The translations under genes and the position numbers were made by a program. A DNA stretch of 64,000 bases. It comes from Brasenia schreberi (Eukaryota; Streptophyta; Magnoliopsida; Nymphaeales; Cabombaceae). Numbering within the stretch: position 1 is the first letter of the stretch; each line of letters begins with the position of its first letter. Below the pieces are notes generated by a model. That model was given only the letters and a program-made list of their open reading frames with translations. It did not search any database and was not told the origin of the DNA. The stretch spans positions 21,075,001-21,139,000 of the forward strand of contig JAYKKT010000089.1 of NCBI GenBank assembly GCA_036023115.1, in the 5' to 3' direction. Positions 33,641-44,926 of the stretch are shown here, piece by piece.

Positions 33641-34040
33641 CAAGAAAGAGAGATGATCAGACTGTAATATTTTTGTATGAAATAACTATAGTGGCACTTT
33701 AGTTAGTTGGTCCATTGTATGGATATTTGTCACATGTTAATAGCATTAGAGGTTGTCTGTCCATTGTCTGTGTGTCTGTGGCTGTCAGTCAGAGTATCTT
33801 AATCTATGATATGGCGAAAATAGAATGACAAAATTGGTTTTTCACTACACTTCCTCAATGCAAAGGCTAGAAGCTGATGAATATTATTTACGCATAACAG
33901 GAAACAGATATATGATTGGAGATTGAAATGTATTTGTGAAATAACTATGATGCTACTTTAGTTGGATATTTAGATCGATATTTCTGATGCATTAATAGCA
34001 TTGAGATTTCTGTCCATAGTATGTCTCTGGGGGTGTCTCC
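33627..34040 (+). repeat. Diverged tandem duplication of the MATE 3' end
   Basis: The coding tail and 3' untranslated DNA at 33627-33785 (GAATATTATTATGCATA onward) recur in diverged form at about 33874-34038 (GAATATTATTTACGCATAA onward). Shared landmarks in order are GAAATAACTAT, ACTTTAGTTGG, TTAATAGCATT and CTGTCCAT. The unit is about 247 bp. It is either a local duplication or the end of a lost second gene copy. Confidence 0.75.
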
Positions 34041-35446
34041 AAGATTTCCATTCATCATACAATGGCAACTGGCTTTTCATAGAATATTTTCCCAATTATA
34101 GACTATCACAAGCAACATATTAGGGACGTAAATGAGCATCTCCATGGTCAATAAAAGGTAAATGACTCAAAGTCAGCAGAAAGGATTATATATTAAATCT
34201 CTGAGCAACATAACAATAATAAATTAGCATCATCACCTACCAATAAAAAATAATGGCATCTAAACTCACATTATTGCCATGAATAGCCAGAAATACAGCA
34301 AATGGGAAAATATCCAATGCTAACAGCATGGATTCCACATGAGGAAAAGGATCAGGATGCGATCACCGTTAACAGCAGATGAGACTTTTCACTACTGATC
34401 CACACAACAGAAACCATCATAAACATGTAAAATAGCAGGAAGATACCATGGCATAACAAAGAAGCAACGACAAACTATGACTTCCACTCCATCAATAGAG
34501 AAATAACAAATAGGGACATGGAAAGCTTTTGTTCAAGGTTCTGAAGACCCACTTAAGTTCAGCTTTCAGGTCTCTTAAGAATGACGGAAAGAAATGGAAC
34601 ACCAAACTGATCCTGTGACAGTCAGGGTCCCTTGCGTTCTTCAAAACATATTGTACACAATCAATGAAGCCATTAAACTGAACCAAACCGTGTAATTAAC
34701 CAGCAGTGATACATTATGCAGTTAAAGACATCAAAGTGACACCAAATCTCTTCTTCATATAAGAACACCGAAATCTGTTTTCATCCTGAACAACCAAAAT
34801 GACAGTTCTACCATTCCATCTTTTAGCTCTTGATTATCAACTATTAGGAAGCTAACATGATGAGGGAAGTTACACATTGATTGATCAAGCAGAAACTGTT
34901 CAACATCTTTGTTTCATGAACGATGAAGGTACAGCTAAAATATTCCTTTAAATCATGAGAAAAGACTTACCATTTCATCTTGCATCCCTGGAAACCAATG
35001 AAAATAAAGGTCCTCCTTTCAGTTTTCCCAAACAGTTAGTGCCTGAAACATTGAATGATCAATATTCTTTTACCTGACAAAAGCAATGTTCAGAGTCAAA
35101 ACTCAGAATTCCTTCTTCCTTTGTTCAGGGTCAAAACTCAGGATTGCTTGGTCATCTAGATCGGTCGATCACAAAGCCTCAAAAAGAGCCCGAGCAAGAG
35201 ATAAAGGAAAGCAAGGGAGAAATTACGTCTCTTTGAGGACCAAAAACTCACGCTATACTACACGGATGAAATGTGACAGATGTTGATAGCCACTATAACT
35301 CCACTCTGTCTCCGGAAGGTTTTATAGGGATACCAAATCAATTTACAGGCTGAAATTATGCAGCAGATGATTCAGATATATTTTCTGATGTCACAAGCCA
35401 AAATCATATTTTTAAAGTGAGAATTCAAATCCTCAAGAAATGATCC
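34041..35446. other. Intergenic DNA, no supported gene
   Basis: There are only short frames. A 64-codon minus-strand frame at 34492-34686 has no domain I recognise. A phrase GTTCAGAGTCAAAACTCAG at about 35090 is repeated about 35 bp downstream. Confidence 0.4.
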
Positions 35447-35671
35447 ATGAAAGTTATGGAATACTTGAATATGCTTAACTCTGTAGAAGATCAGTTGGTG
35501 ATAAAAGATCAGGTGTTGATGATTGGGAATATTGTTGAAGACAATGTGCAGCAGGCCTTGAGTGTATTAGGACCAGAATTTCATGCAGTGGCCACCACAC
35601 CACAGCTTTTTTTTGCTTGGCCTTCCTTAGATTTCACAGCTAATTTGCAATATGAAATAAATAATAGCTAA
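35447..35671 (+). pseudogene. Possible Ty1/copia gag fragment
   Basis: The 74-codon frame reads MEYLNMLNSVEDQL, then NIVEDNVQQALSVLGPEFHAV. This resembles the copia-type Gag core (YL-x2-K-x-I-x-DQL, then V-x2-IL-x-GL-x-EY). No neighbouring copia domains or LTRs were seen, so it would be an isolated scrap. The similarity is modest and from memory. Confidence 0.3.
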
Positions 35672-36036
35672 TCAGAAACCTCTTCTCAAACTCAGATGTA
35701 TGTCCTGTTTGCTGGTTCAAGACAGGATCAAGGACCCCAAAGTTGAGGAAGGAGATCTACACAGGAAGATATGCTTGAATCCGTGGCATATTACCATTCC
35801 CTAATGAATGTAAGGAATGGAATAGGTAGCCAAGATCAATTCCTATTTATTATCACTGCAATAGGTCAGGCACATTAGAGATTGGCACAAACAATAAAGG
35901 GAAGACAAATAAGATTATAAAGGTGAGTAAGAGGCACTATTGTCGATGCATTTTGAGCAGAATGATCAAGCATCGTGGTACATTGCTTCAGTCACAGTGT
36001 ACATATAATAGATATTCTTAGGTTCTCTAACGCTAC
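35672..36036. other. Intergenic DNA, nothing seen
   Basis: About 365 bp with no open frame and no recognised repeat. Confidence 0.5.
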
Positions 36037-36056
36037 TTCATGAATGTAAGAATGAT

Positions 36057-36161
36057 GTTATTACAGGAGATCTATTTAAATGGTTGTCTTTCTCACCTTT
36101 GTTATTTAGGACACTGTTGATTTTCCGGAAATAATAGCTATTGGAGATCTCCTGTAATAAC
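36057..36161. mobile_element. Small MITE-like inverted-repeat insertion (105 bp)
   Basis: Perfect 17-bp terminal inverted repeats, GTTATTACAGGAGATCT and its complement, bound 105 bp. On either side stands a 21-bp direct repeat starting TTCATGAATGTAAG (36037-36057 and 36166-36186). The direct repeats are longer than a normal transposon target duplication, so the block may also have arisen by template switching. Confidence 0.55.
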
Positions 36162-36249
36162 AGATTTCATGAATGTAAGAATGATGGTATGACTAAAATC
36201 ATAGCTTGAAAATAACAAATTTGAAAATATAGAATTGTGACTGGTCATT

Positions 36250-37935
36250 CATGAAAACATGGCTCTCTATGATTTTAGTCTTTCTGGAAAGCTATTGATA
36301 TCAGATTTCCGATGAGACTAATTTTATCAAATTTGGTTCACTACAAACAGATGTATGAGACTTTTACCTAATCCCTATTACAGGAAAATAGACTGTGCAG
36401 AAACTCAATCTGAATTTACCCGATCGTTTTCAGTTTTATTCACATAGCTACATGGCTCTAAAATTCTTGAGAATTTTATTTCTAATGTATTTGTATATGT
36501 AGATGTGTTTGTATATGTAGATGTGGTGCCTAAAATTTCAGAGAATTTGGATCATCAGTCTAGAAATTAAAATTACAGCAATGAACATATGTCAGATACT
36601 AGAAAAACAGAATTTTGTTTTTATAACATACATGATGCCAACTCACCCGAATTTGAATTGCGCCAACACAACAACTCCAAAATAAATTGCTGAAGGTAAA
36701 TGAATAGAAATATATAGATTAACTTAAGCATAGAGGAGATTAGGAGTTATAGGATTTTTATAACATATAGAGAAGTAGAATGAAGAAAACAAATAATTAG
36801 AGTGCGTACATAAGGAACGAAAATTGCAGCACATCTACTTCTTATTACATCATGGGGAGAGATAAAGCTCCATTAATAGAACCCCTTTATTGAATTGAAT
36901 GTTAAGAAGAGAATAGAAAGGAATAAGGGATGAGAAACACTTACTTGATTACCTCTAAGAATAGATTACAATGAGGCACATGACCCTCACTTTCCTTTCT
37001 CTTTTCTCTCCTATTTCTTTTCTCTCTTTCACTCTAATTTGCAGCACTTTCTACCTTTTCTACACTCCCTCTCTCTCTCTCTCTCTACTTCAGCCTAGCT
37101 AAAGCTCACGAAATGCCCCAGCCAATATGCCCTCCCAATACTCACCAATGTTGGAAATCGTCCCCCTTGGCTTCTATTTATAAGCCAAGGGGGGTCTTCT
37201 CTAGATCCTTTTTTGGGGCGGGTGCTCCATGGCCCAAAGTCCAGCCCATAAGGCTTGGTCTTCACGTGGCCCTTGAGGAGGTTTCAAGTGGTCCCAGGTC
37301 AAGATGGTCCAACCAACGCAGCTCCAAGTGGGCCAGTTAGGTCTTGGCTCGAGCCACCTTGGTGCTTGATTCCATCACCTAGGCTAGGACGGGTGTACTC
37401 AATGAAAAAGACGGGCCAACTGAGATGGGTTCGGTCAAGGCTAGGTAAAGGAGATTTCAATTGTGGTTTAGCCAAAGAATGTAGGGTGGATATGGCTAAG
37501 GTAAGTCCAATTCGGTCTAGTTAAGGTCACTTGGTTAGAGCTAGACCACGAGTCATGGTTAGCCTAGGTGAATCAAGTCTAGGGTTTGATCAAATTAAAC
37601 TAGGTTAGGTTGGTGAGGCTACCCACTTGGCTTGGTCTTTTGATGGAGCCATGCCTTGACTCGATTTGATCCACTTCCTTGATCCATGACTTGATTTACA
37701 CGAACTTGATCCTGGCTTGATGCGAGCTTTGTTCAACCGTCGCCTTGATCTTTGCTCCCATCTTGATTTCTCTCTATCCTCTGGACTTCGTCCCTTCGTC
37801 TTTAATTTGAAAATCTTTTGAAATCTTTATTTTAAAGATTTTGAAATTTTCCATTTAAAATAGAGGTTTTAAATCAAACTGGTTTTCGAAATTGGGAGTG
37901 AGCCTGTTTTTCAAATTTCATTTAGGGTGTTTACA
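36250..37935 (-). mobile_element. Truncated minus-strand LTR, short-LTR subfamily
   Basis: The outer end is intact on the plus strand (AGGGTGTTTACA ending at 37935). Going left come U3, a TATA box in a 12-bp palindrome (37162-37193), CT-rich DNA (about 37010-37090), the CTCCATTAATAGAACCCC signature (36875-36893), then R/U5. The U5 end is missing: similarity to the LTRs at 40771 and 42201 fades near 36250. The left break has a 14-bp inverted repeat (36191-36204 and 36267-36280), perhaps linked to a rearrangement. Confidence 0.75.
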
Positions 37936-39332
37936 ATACCAAATAGTACAAAATGCTTATTAATGATATTCTCATTATACACAAAACCGTTAATCAAAAA
38001 GGAATCTAAGGCCATTGGTATATTCCAAAAATTCATGATGCATGACGGAAATAAGTTGAAGAAAAGTTATTGTTGGAATACATCATACATGTGAGCGAAA
38101 GCTTTTCGTAGTGCACATATATCCCCATTTATTGTCACAAGCGGTAGAGCACATCCAACAATAACTGGAATAGATGACTGAAATAAGGGGAAGTATATCA
38201 ATTAAAAACTGGAAGAAGCATGGTAAATCTAAAACCAAAAAACAACTCTTGGTCACAAAAGCAATTATAATGGGCCACCATCACCTTATACTTCATTACT
38301 CATAGATGGGGAAGAACAGTTAAGTGAGAGGCCCTTTATCAAACATAAGTGAGGCTGCTCCCACCAACATGGAGCTAAGTTTTATATGAAAAACATACAC
38401 AATAATGCAAAGTGTAGAATCGTCCTTAAGATCTCAAGCAAAAGTTACAGCCTTGGATATAATCGAAGCAAACCTCATCAACAAATACCGAAGTACTTCC
38501 ATAGCTGATTTTATCATCCAAAAAATTAATTTGAGTTTGAATTGTTGAGATATATATAACCATATCGCCTTTTGTGTTCTATCCCAATTTTTATGTGTTC
38601 ATGCTTTTGCAATGCAAATTCATATCTCAATTTAAACATTACGCAATTGTGGCCATTGAAATAAAGCAAACTCACAAACCAGGTAAAAGTAGGCTTGGTG
38701 AGTTCACATGAGTGTAACAAAGCAAAGGATACTTTGACGCAAGAGGGAAAACTACAACTAAAAGAGAGTGCTAGAAAGCTTTTCAATGTGAAAGTTCAGA
38801 TGAATATAAGAATGACAAAGAAAGAATAAAAGAAACCAACTAATAAAGCAAAGGCTAATTGGAAGCGTTTGGGGAAAAATCCACACAAAAAGTGAAAAAA
38901 AATATACAACCAAACTAACTAAAGCTATGGAAAGAAGAACAGAGAACCACACACAAAAGAGGTATATCAAGAATAGAGGTAAAATGTGAAAACATAATCA
39001 AATGAAAGAAATATTTTAAAGCTATGTAATAAGAGCAGAAAGTTAAAGATCACAGTGAGAAAGCTACAAAATCACAAGAAAAGGTTGCAGTGTGAGTGGG
39101 AATGTGAACTGGTATCTAACGTCATCGATTCATAAAAAATAAGAAAAGGAGGAAGGCTAGAAAAATTTATGAAATGTGGCATGACAGCGGGACTAATAAT
39201 ATTTCAGTGTTAGTCTATAATGTTAGAGAATCAGTTGTATCAGTTGGCTCCAAAATTATTTAACACCATATGAAGTTGCAAGAAAATGATGGAGGAATAG
39301 AAGAAATGTATACTGATGTAAATCTAAGAATA
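37936..39332. other. Host intergenic DNA
   Basis: AT-rich. An exon-like minus-strand island lies at 38067-38177 (acceptor-like TTATTTCAG, then 36 open codons and a stop); see the findings. No other feature is supported. Confidence 0.4.
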
Positions 39333-39712
39333 TCAATTACATTCGACACTGTGCAAAAAATAGATGCAATAAGTTGATGAGTCATACTAGTGCAACTATA
39401 AAAAGCAATAAAAAGGAGACAGAAACAAGCTCTAGTGTAACAAAGAACAGATCTACTTTTACACTTGTACATCTATGATAGATTCTGTTTTCGTTCTTGG
39501 TAGATCCACTATAGGCACTCAATTACATTCGACACTGCAAAAAATAGATGCAATAAGTTGATGAGTCATACTAGTGCAACTATAAAAAGCAATAAAAAGG
39601 AGACAGAAACAAGCTCTAGTGTAACAAAGAACAGATCTACTTTTACACTTGTACATCTACGATAGATTCTGTTTTCGTTCTTGGTAGATCCACTATAGGC
39701 ACTCAATTACAA
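39333..39712. repeat. Recent tandem duplication, about 185-bp unit
   Basis: Copies start at 39333 and 39519 with TCAATTACATTCGACACTG. They differ by a 2-bp indel and a few bases. A third start (39703) is broken off after about 10 bases. The near identity implies a recent duplication. No coding content. Confidence 0.92.
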
Positions 39713-40770
39713 TCAGCTACAAACTAATGTTCACCATACAAACAAGGGAAATGACCTTCATATATATGGTGATTATGGACAAGGCATATAATAATAATAT
39801 TGCAAAGGAAGCCTTTGGAGAAACTGAGAGAAGAATGCAATGGGTGTTGCATGCTAACGTAACTAACTACCTGCAGTTTATCAGTAACGAATACCAAGGG
39901 TCAGCATTCAAACTAGATCTATTTACAAGGGTTACACATGAATTGACAAAGCAAAAAAATATTCAAAATAAAATATTTTGATATGTGCTATTAACAAATA
40001 ATATTCTTTTGGTGGATGAAGCGAGGGAATCAATAGATAAAAACTTAAATTATGTAGACAATGTTGGAAAAAACCATAGACATACATGCATAATAACACG
40101 ATATGCAACAAATGTAAACATGCCCCAATCATAAACAACAGTAAAAAATCCAAAATAAGTCATAATCAAGCCATACGAAAAACAAAAGTAGAAGCAAAAC
40201 CAAAAACTTATCGGTGTGAGTCACCCTTGTGAACTTGCCTTAGAGAAATAGGTGCCCCGCTATGAGTACGTACGGGTACCTGCGCCTTCCTCCTAGAATA
40301 AAATGTACACACAACTTGAAGAGCACGTACCTGACATTGAATCGACCTCGAACACACCTCAGTTGCCTATGGCTAGAGTAGAAAGAGAGATTATCCACAA
40401 GCATAGGGACCGAAATAGCACCGTGGATAGAGTTGGGAAGAGAGAGGAAAACTATGTGTTTAGGGAAGACCTCTAATCACCTATTTATAGGTGCGCATGT
40501 GGATCACAGATCGTGGATCCGATCCAAACGACATACCGCTTTATCCTCAACCATCCCATCTTATCTGGAACTGTCCCACCTTATCAGGAACCATCTCATC
40601 TTGTCCCTATCTGCGACAGTGAAAATTTTGACCGTTATATCAAAAGTTTTTTGTACAAAATGATAGATTCATACCCAAACTACAAGCCCAAGCTTGGACC
40701 AGCTCGCACGTGCGCGCACATGTGTAGTATAGCATGTCCTCCCTAAGCTCTTTGAATTGAGGTTCATGAG
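39713..40770 (-). other. Intergenic DNA; TATA palindrome on the minus strand
   Basis: No gene is supported. At about 40478-40493, CACCTA and TAGGTG enclose a minus-strand TATAAAT, with CT-rich leader-like DNA following in the minus direction. This resembles the promoter layout of the surrounding LTRs and may be an older LTR fragment cut by the LTR that starts at 40771. Confidence 0.35.
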
Positions 40771-42200
40771 TGTAGATGTGAATTTTTATTCTGAAGTCTG
40801 TGTAGAGACTTGAAATTAAATTTTTAAGCTACGAATGCGCGAGTGTGCCAGCTAGTTTGCTCAAACTAGCAAAGTTGATTTCTAACTTCAGTAGCGATTG
40901 TGGGTAAGTAGATTCTTTTCAATGTAGGACTTCTTGAACCGATGCTCAAGGGTCAACCTAGATGCTTTGAAAATCTTTTGAGATCCGGTAAGTTTTCAAA
41001 ACCAAACTTCAATTTCAATAGCTTGACAAAATCGTGAACTTGTTCCTTGAATGAAAATATTTCAAATCTTGAAAAACATAAACTGGTTCTGTTTTTAGAG
41101 ATTTATTTCCAAATTTTTTTAGACAACTTTTGAATCTCCAAAAATTATTAAAATTTTGTAAAAAATAGAGTTTGATATGTAGATTCAGAAACTATTTTTA
41201 TTTTTATTTTAAATCCTACAGATTTATCCAATTAAATCCTAAAATATACCCCACTTAGGTTTTTGGAACAGATTTGTAATAGAGAAACAGAGGCTTGGAA
41301 AAGCAATTGTATCTTGGTACTCAGATCTCCGATTTCTATAAAATTGATCTTTTTGGAAAGCTATGAATGTCAACTTTTAAATAAAATTGTTTTCAATCAA
41401 AAGGTTTATTGTATACAAAGATATGGGATTATGACATAACCTCTGTTATAAGAACTTCTGGTTTTATACATTTTGTTCTGATTTCATTTGATCTTCTCTG
41501 ATTTTATTTAAGATTGTGCACAATCCTAAAATTCTTAAAATCTTTATGGACAATGTGTCTGTGTGTGTAAAATAGGTGTGAAAAATTTTAGTGCATTCGG
41601 AGTAGGGAGTAAATCAATAAAAATCATTTACCGGAAGGGTACATAGTGCAAAAAATAAATTTTCAGATTTTATAGGATAAATGCATGCATCTCGTCTGAG
41701 TTAAAACTAATCTACAACAATTTAAAATAAATGAAATTATAATTATATCCTAAGCATAGAGGAGATTTGGAGGTATAGGATCTTATATTATATATTGGAG
41801 TAGAAAAGATTGAAAATCAAACACATAACAGATAACACATAAATGTAAAGGGAATGGGGCTGCATATAATCCTTAATTATTACATCAATATGGAGAGATG
41901 AGCTTCTTAATTACAACCCCATTAATCTTAATGAAAGAGGAGAAGATAATAATTAAAAAGTAAGAGAAGAAGGAACTTGTAGCGGAAGAATAGGATGGTG
42001 GCCGACAGTTTGTGGTGGCGCGCCTCCTTCTCCTTCTTCTTTTTCTCTTTCTCTCTTCCTCCCTCTCTCTTTCTCTCTTTTTCTCTCTTTCTCTTCCTCT
42101 TGCTGGTCACGAACTCCCTTGGATGATTGCTGGGTTTGATGATGGAATTCAGTGGATGATTGATGTGGGTTGACGGTTGATCAGTTGATTGATGCCTTTG
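40771..42200 (-). mobile_element. Minus-strand LTR, R/U5 part, cut by E4
   Basis: The U5 end is intact on the plus strand (TGTAGATGTGAA). U5 hairpins follow (AAGTCT-GTGTAG-AGACTT near 40800; GCTAGTTT/CAAACTAGC near 40851-40872), then the CCATTAAT/ACAACCCC signature (about 41905-41935) and a CT-rich tract (42025-42110). The sequence stops at 42200 where another LTR begins, before the TATA region expected from the sister LTR. The rest should lie beyond the window. Confidence 0.8.
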
Positions 42201-44427
42201 TGTAGATGTGAAAATTTTATTTTGAAGTCTATGTAGAGACTTGAAATAATCTTTTACACACTATGTCGTGCGCGAGCGTGCCAATTAGTTTCACTTAAAC
42301 TAGAAAAGTTGTATTTTCCGACTTCGTGTAGTGATTGTGGGGAAGCGAGATCTTTTCGTCTTAGACTTTCTTAAACCGACGCTCAAGGGTTAGCCTAGAT
42401 GCTTTGAAGATTGATTTAATCAAGGTGTGTGTTTTCAAAATTCACTTTATAGCTAATTTGAATCAAACAAAACATGCACTTGATCTAAGGAATAAAAAAC
42501 TTCCAAGTTTTGAAAAACAGAAACTAGTTCTATTTTCAGAGTTTGTTTCCAAATTTTTTTAAACAGTTTCGAGATCTCCAAAATTCATCAAAATTTTAAA
42601 GTATATAAATAAAAATGTGAAAATCTTGGAACTATTTTTATTTTATTTTTGTGTGTATGATTATACGGAAGTAAATCTAAGAAATGCCTTTACTGAGGTG
42701 TTCAAAACCGATCTATTATAAAAATATAGAGGTTTAAAGAAACTTCTGTATTTCAGTGCAAAGAGCTCCAATTTTTATGAATTTAGTCTTGCTGGAAAGC
42801 TATGGATGTCAGCTTTCTAGTAAGACTATTACCCAACCTCTATTGTAGGAAACACAAACAGGACATACTTGGTTCTGAATTTATCTGATCTTCCCCTACT
42901 TTATTTACATTACTGCACAGACCTAAAATTCTTGAAAAGTTTATTATATGTGGATTTGTCTGTGATAATTCAGTGTATAAAATTTTAGATTATTTGAAGC
43001 AGAGATACGAAAATTAAAAATACAATATCAGACATATGTAGGATGTTGAAAATAAAATTTCTATTTTTAAAGCATACGTGAATGCATTTATTCGAAATCA
43101 AAATACTATTGACAACTAATTTAAAGTAAATGACTGAAGGAAAATGAATTGAAATATGTTTATAGCTTAAACATAGAGGAGATTAGGAGATATAAGAGGA
43201 TATATCATATAGAGGGGTAGGAGAAACTTGAAATCAAACAAGTAGAATGTGTAAATGTAAAGGAATGAAATCGACAATATTACTACTCTATTACATCATG
43301 GGAGGAGACTAATGCTCCATTAATACAACCCCTTTGAATTGAATGAGAATACAGAGAGATTTAGGCAAGTAAAGGAGAATGATTAACCTTACAATCGGAC
43401 TCCAATGGATACCGACCTTGAGTGGGATAGAAAGGGATTGATCCTTCCTTCCTTCTCTCTTCTCCTTCCTCTCTCTCTCTCTCTCTTTTCTTCTCCCTCT
43501 CTCTCTCTCTTGCTACAACTCTCACTCTATCTCCTAGGCTCTCTAAGCTCTTCCTTCTTGCAATGCTAAAAATTAGCTCCCAAGAGCCCTTTTTATAGGC
43601 TTCAAGAGGGAAGGCCTAAAGCCTTCCACTAGTTGGACATGGGTGGGTCTTTGGAGCCCCAACCCGTGATCCAATCTTGGGCTGGCCACATGGTCTTCAC
43701 GTGGCCTCTTGGTGGCCCTCTTTAGTCAATGCTAGCCCAACCAAGGTAAGTACGGTCGGCTAGGTGCACTTGGGCATGGTTGGTTGACCTTGGTGCAAAC
43801 TGTCGACTTAATCTAGCATGATGTGGTCTTGCCTTGGTGTAGTTGGTTGGATGCACTCAGATATGGCTCATCTAGATGCAACTTGGGGCAACCTCGTACC
43901 CTTGTTTGATGAAGTCCTTGGCTTGGTTTATGACATGGGACAACTTTGGGTTTAAGCCTTGCCTTGAATTAGTGCAACCAACTGTATCCTTTGACTAGAT
44001 GTGATTCTTCACTGCTCCTTGGCTAGGTGAGCCTCCATTGGTTGAGCCAAGTGCCCTTCTTCATGGAGCCTTACTTAGGTGAGTCCCCATTGATCCGGTA
44101 AAGGTAAGTGGGCTTGGCCATAGTAGTCTTGCTTCTTGCTTTGTTTGGGTCCAAGAGCTTGATCCCTGCTTGATGTGAGCTTGATTTGACCGTTGCCTTG
44201 ATCTTCACTGAAACTTTGGCGGAGATGATTCGTCTTTATCCCTACTTGACCTGGCTTTTATCCCTTTTCATATTTCTCATTTTGATTTCCTAACTTCAAT
44301 TTTGAAAACATTTGATTTCGAAATCTTTGTTTTAAAGTTCATAGTTTTCATTTAAATTCAGGATTTAAAACAAGCCTATTTTCAAAATTTTGAGAGCATG
44401 CTTTAAATTTTTTTTAGGGCGTTTACA
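42201..44427 (-). mobile_element. E4 3' LTR (2227 bp, minus strand)
   Basis: Bounded by TGTAGATGTG on the left and GGCGTTTACA on the right. Landmarks on the minus strand are the U5 hairpin AAGTCT-ATGTAG-AGACTT, the GGGGTTGTATTAATGGAG signature (about 43305-43330 reversed), CT-repeats (43465-43515) and TATAAAAAG (about 43590). The DNA right of 44427 is the element's own PPT and 3' region, so this is the 3' LTR of a minus-strand element and not a solo LTR. Confidence 0.88.
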
Positions 44428-44926
44428 AATGCCCCTCATTGGCATTAATCCAAATTTATTCGGATAATGGCAAAGAAGAAAACACCGCTTTTGATCTTTC
44501 TTCTAAAACTTGACTTTAGAGTATGGATCTTCCTTACTTTCATAGCATCCATTTTCTCAGATTTTTGTGAAGGAAGGGGCTTTTTGCCAAAGGGGACTTG
44601 ACTTATGCTAAGCACTAGTCCTAACATGATCATGCATGGCTGACCTTTCGATGGATGTATGCATGCATGGTGTGTGATGTAAATGGAGTCTAGTGTTTAG
44701 AGACTCATGAGATGCATGAGCTTGAGGAGAAGCCTATGAAGGTTGGTTGCCCCAAGTGAGATAATCCCATATTGTTTCTTTTGTTTTCTTCATTTTTCTT
44801 TTGATTTTGCCAATTTTCCTTCTTGGAGAGAAATGGAGTGGGGAAAACTCATCCCTTTGGATACTTGATTCAATCCATAACATTCCATTTCCTAATAGCA
44901 TCTACCATTCGAAAATATTTCGCTAT
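44428..44926 (-). mobile_element. E4 internal 3' region (PPT side), cut by E2
   Basis: This begins with the reversed polypurine tract (AATGCCCCTCATTGGC) and matches the reverse of the E1 DNA just before its PPT (GCCATTATCC phrase, TTTGCCAAAGGGGAC phrase). It stops at 44926 where E2 begins; GCTAT (44922-44926) would be the E2 target duplication. The remaining E4 internal DNA lies beyond the window. Confidence 0.8.

Noticed and set aside
34492..34686. 64-codon minus-strand frame
   Set aside because: No family recognised and no splice or conservation evidence.
41928..42110. Lys/Glu/Arg-rich minus-strand frame
   Set aside because: It is a translation of the CT-repeat tract in an LTR.
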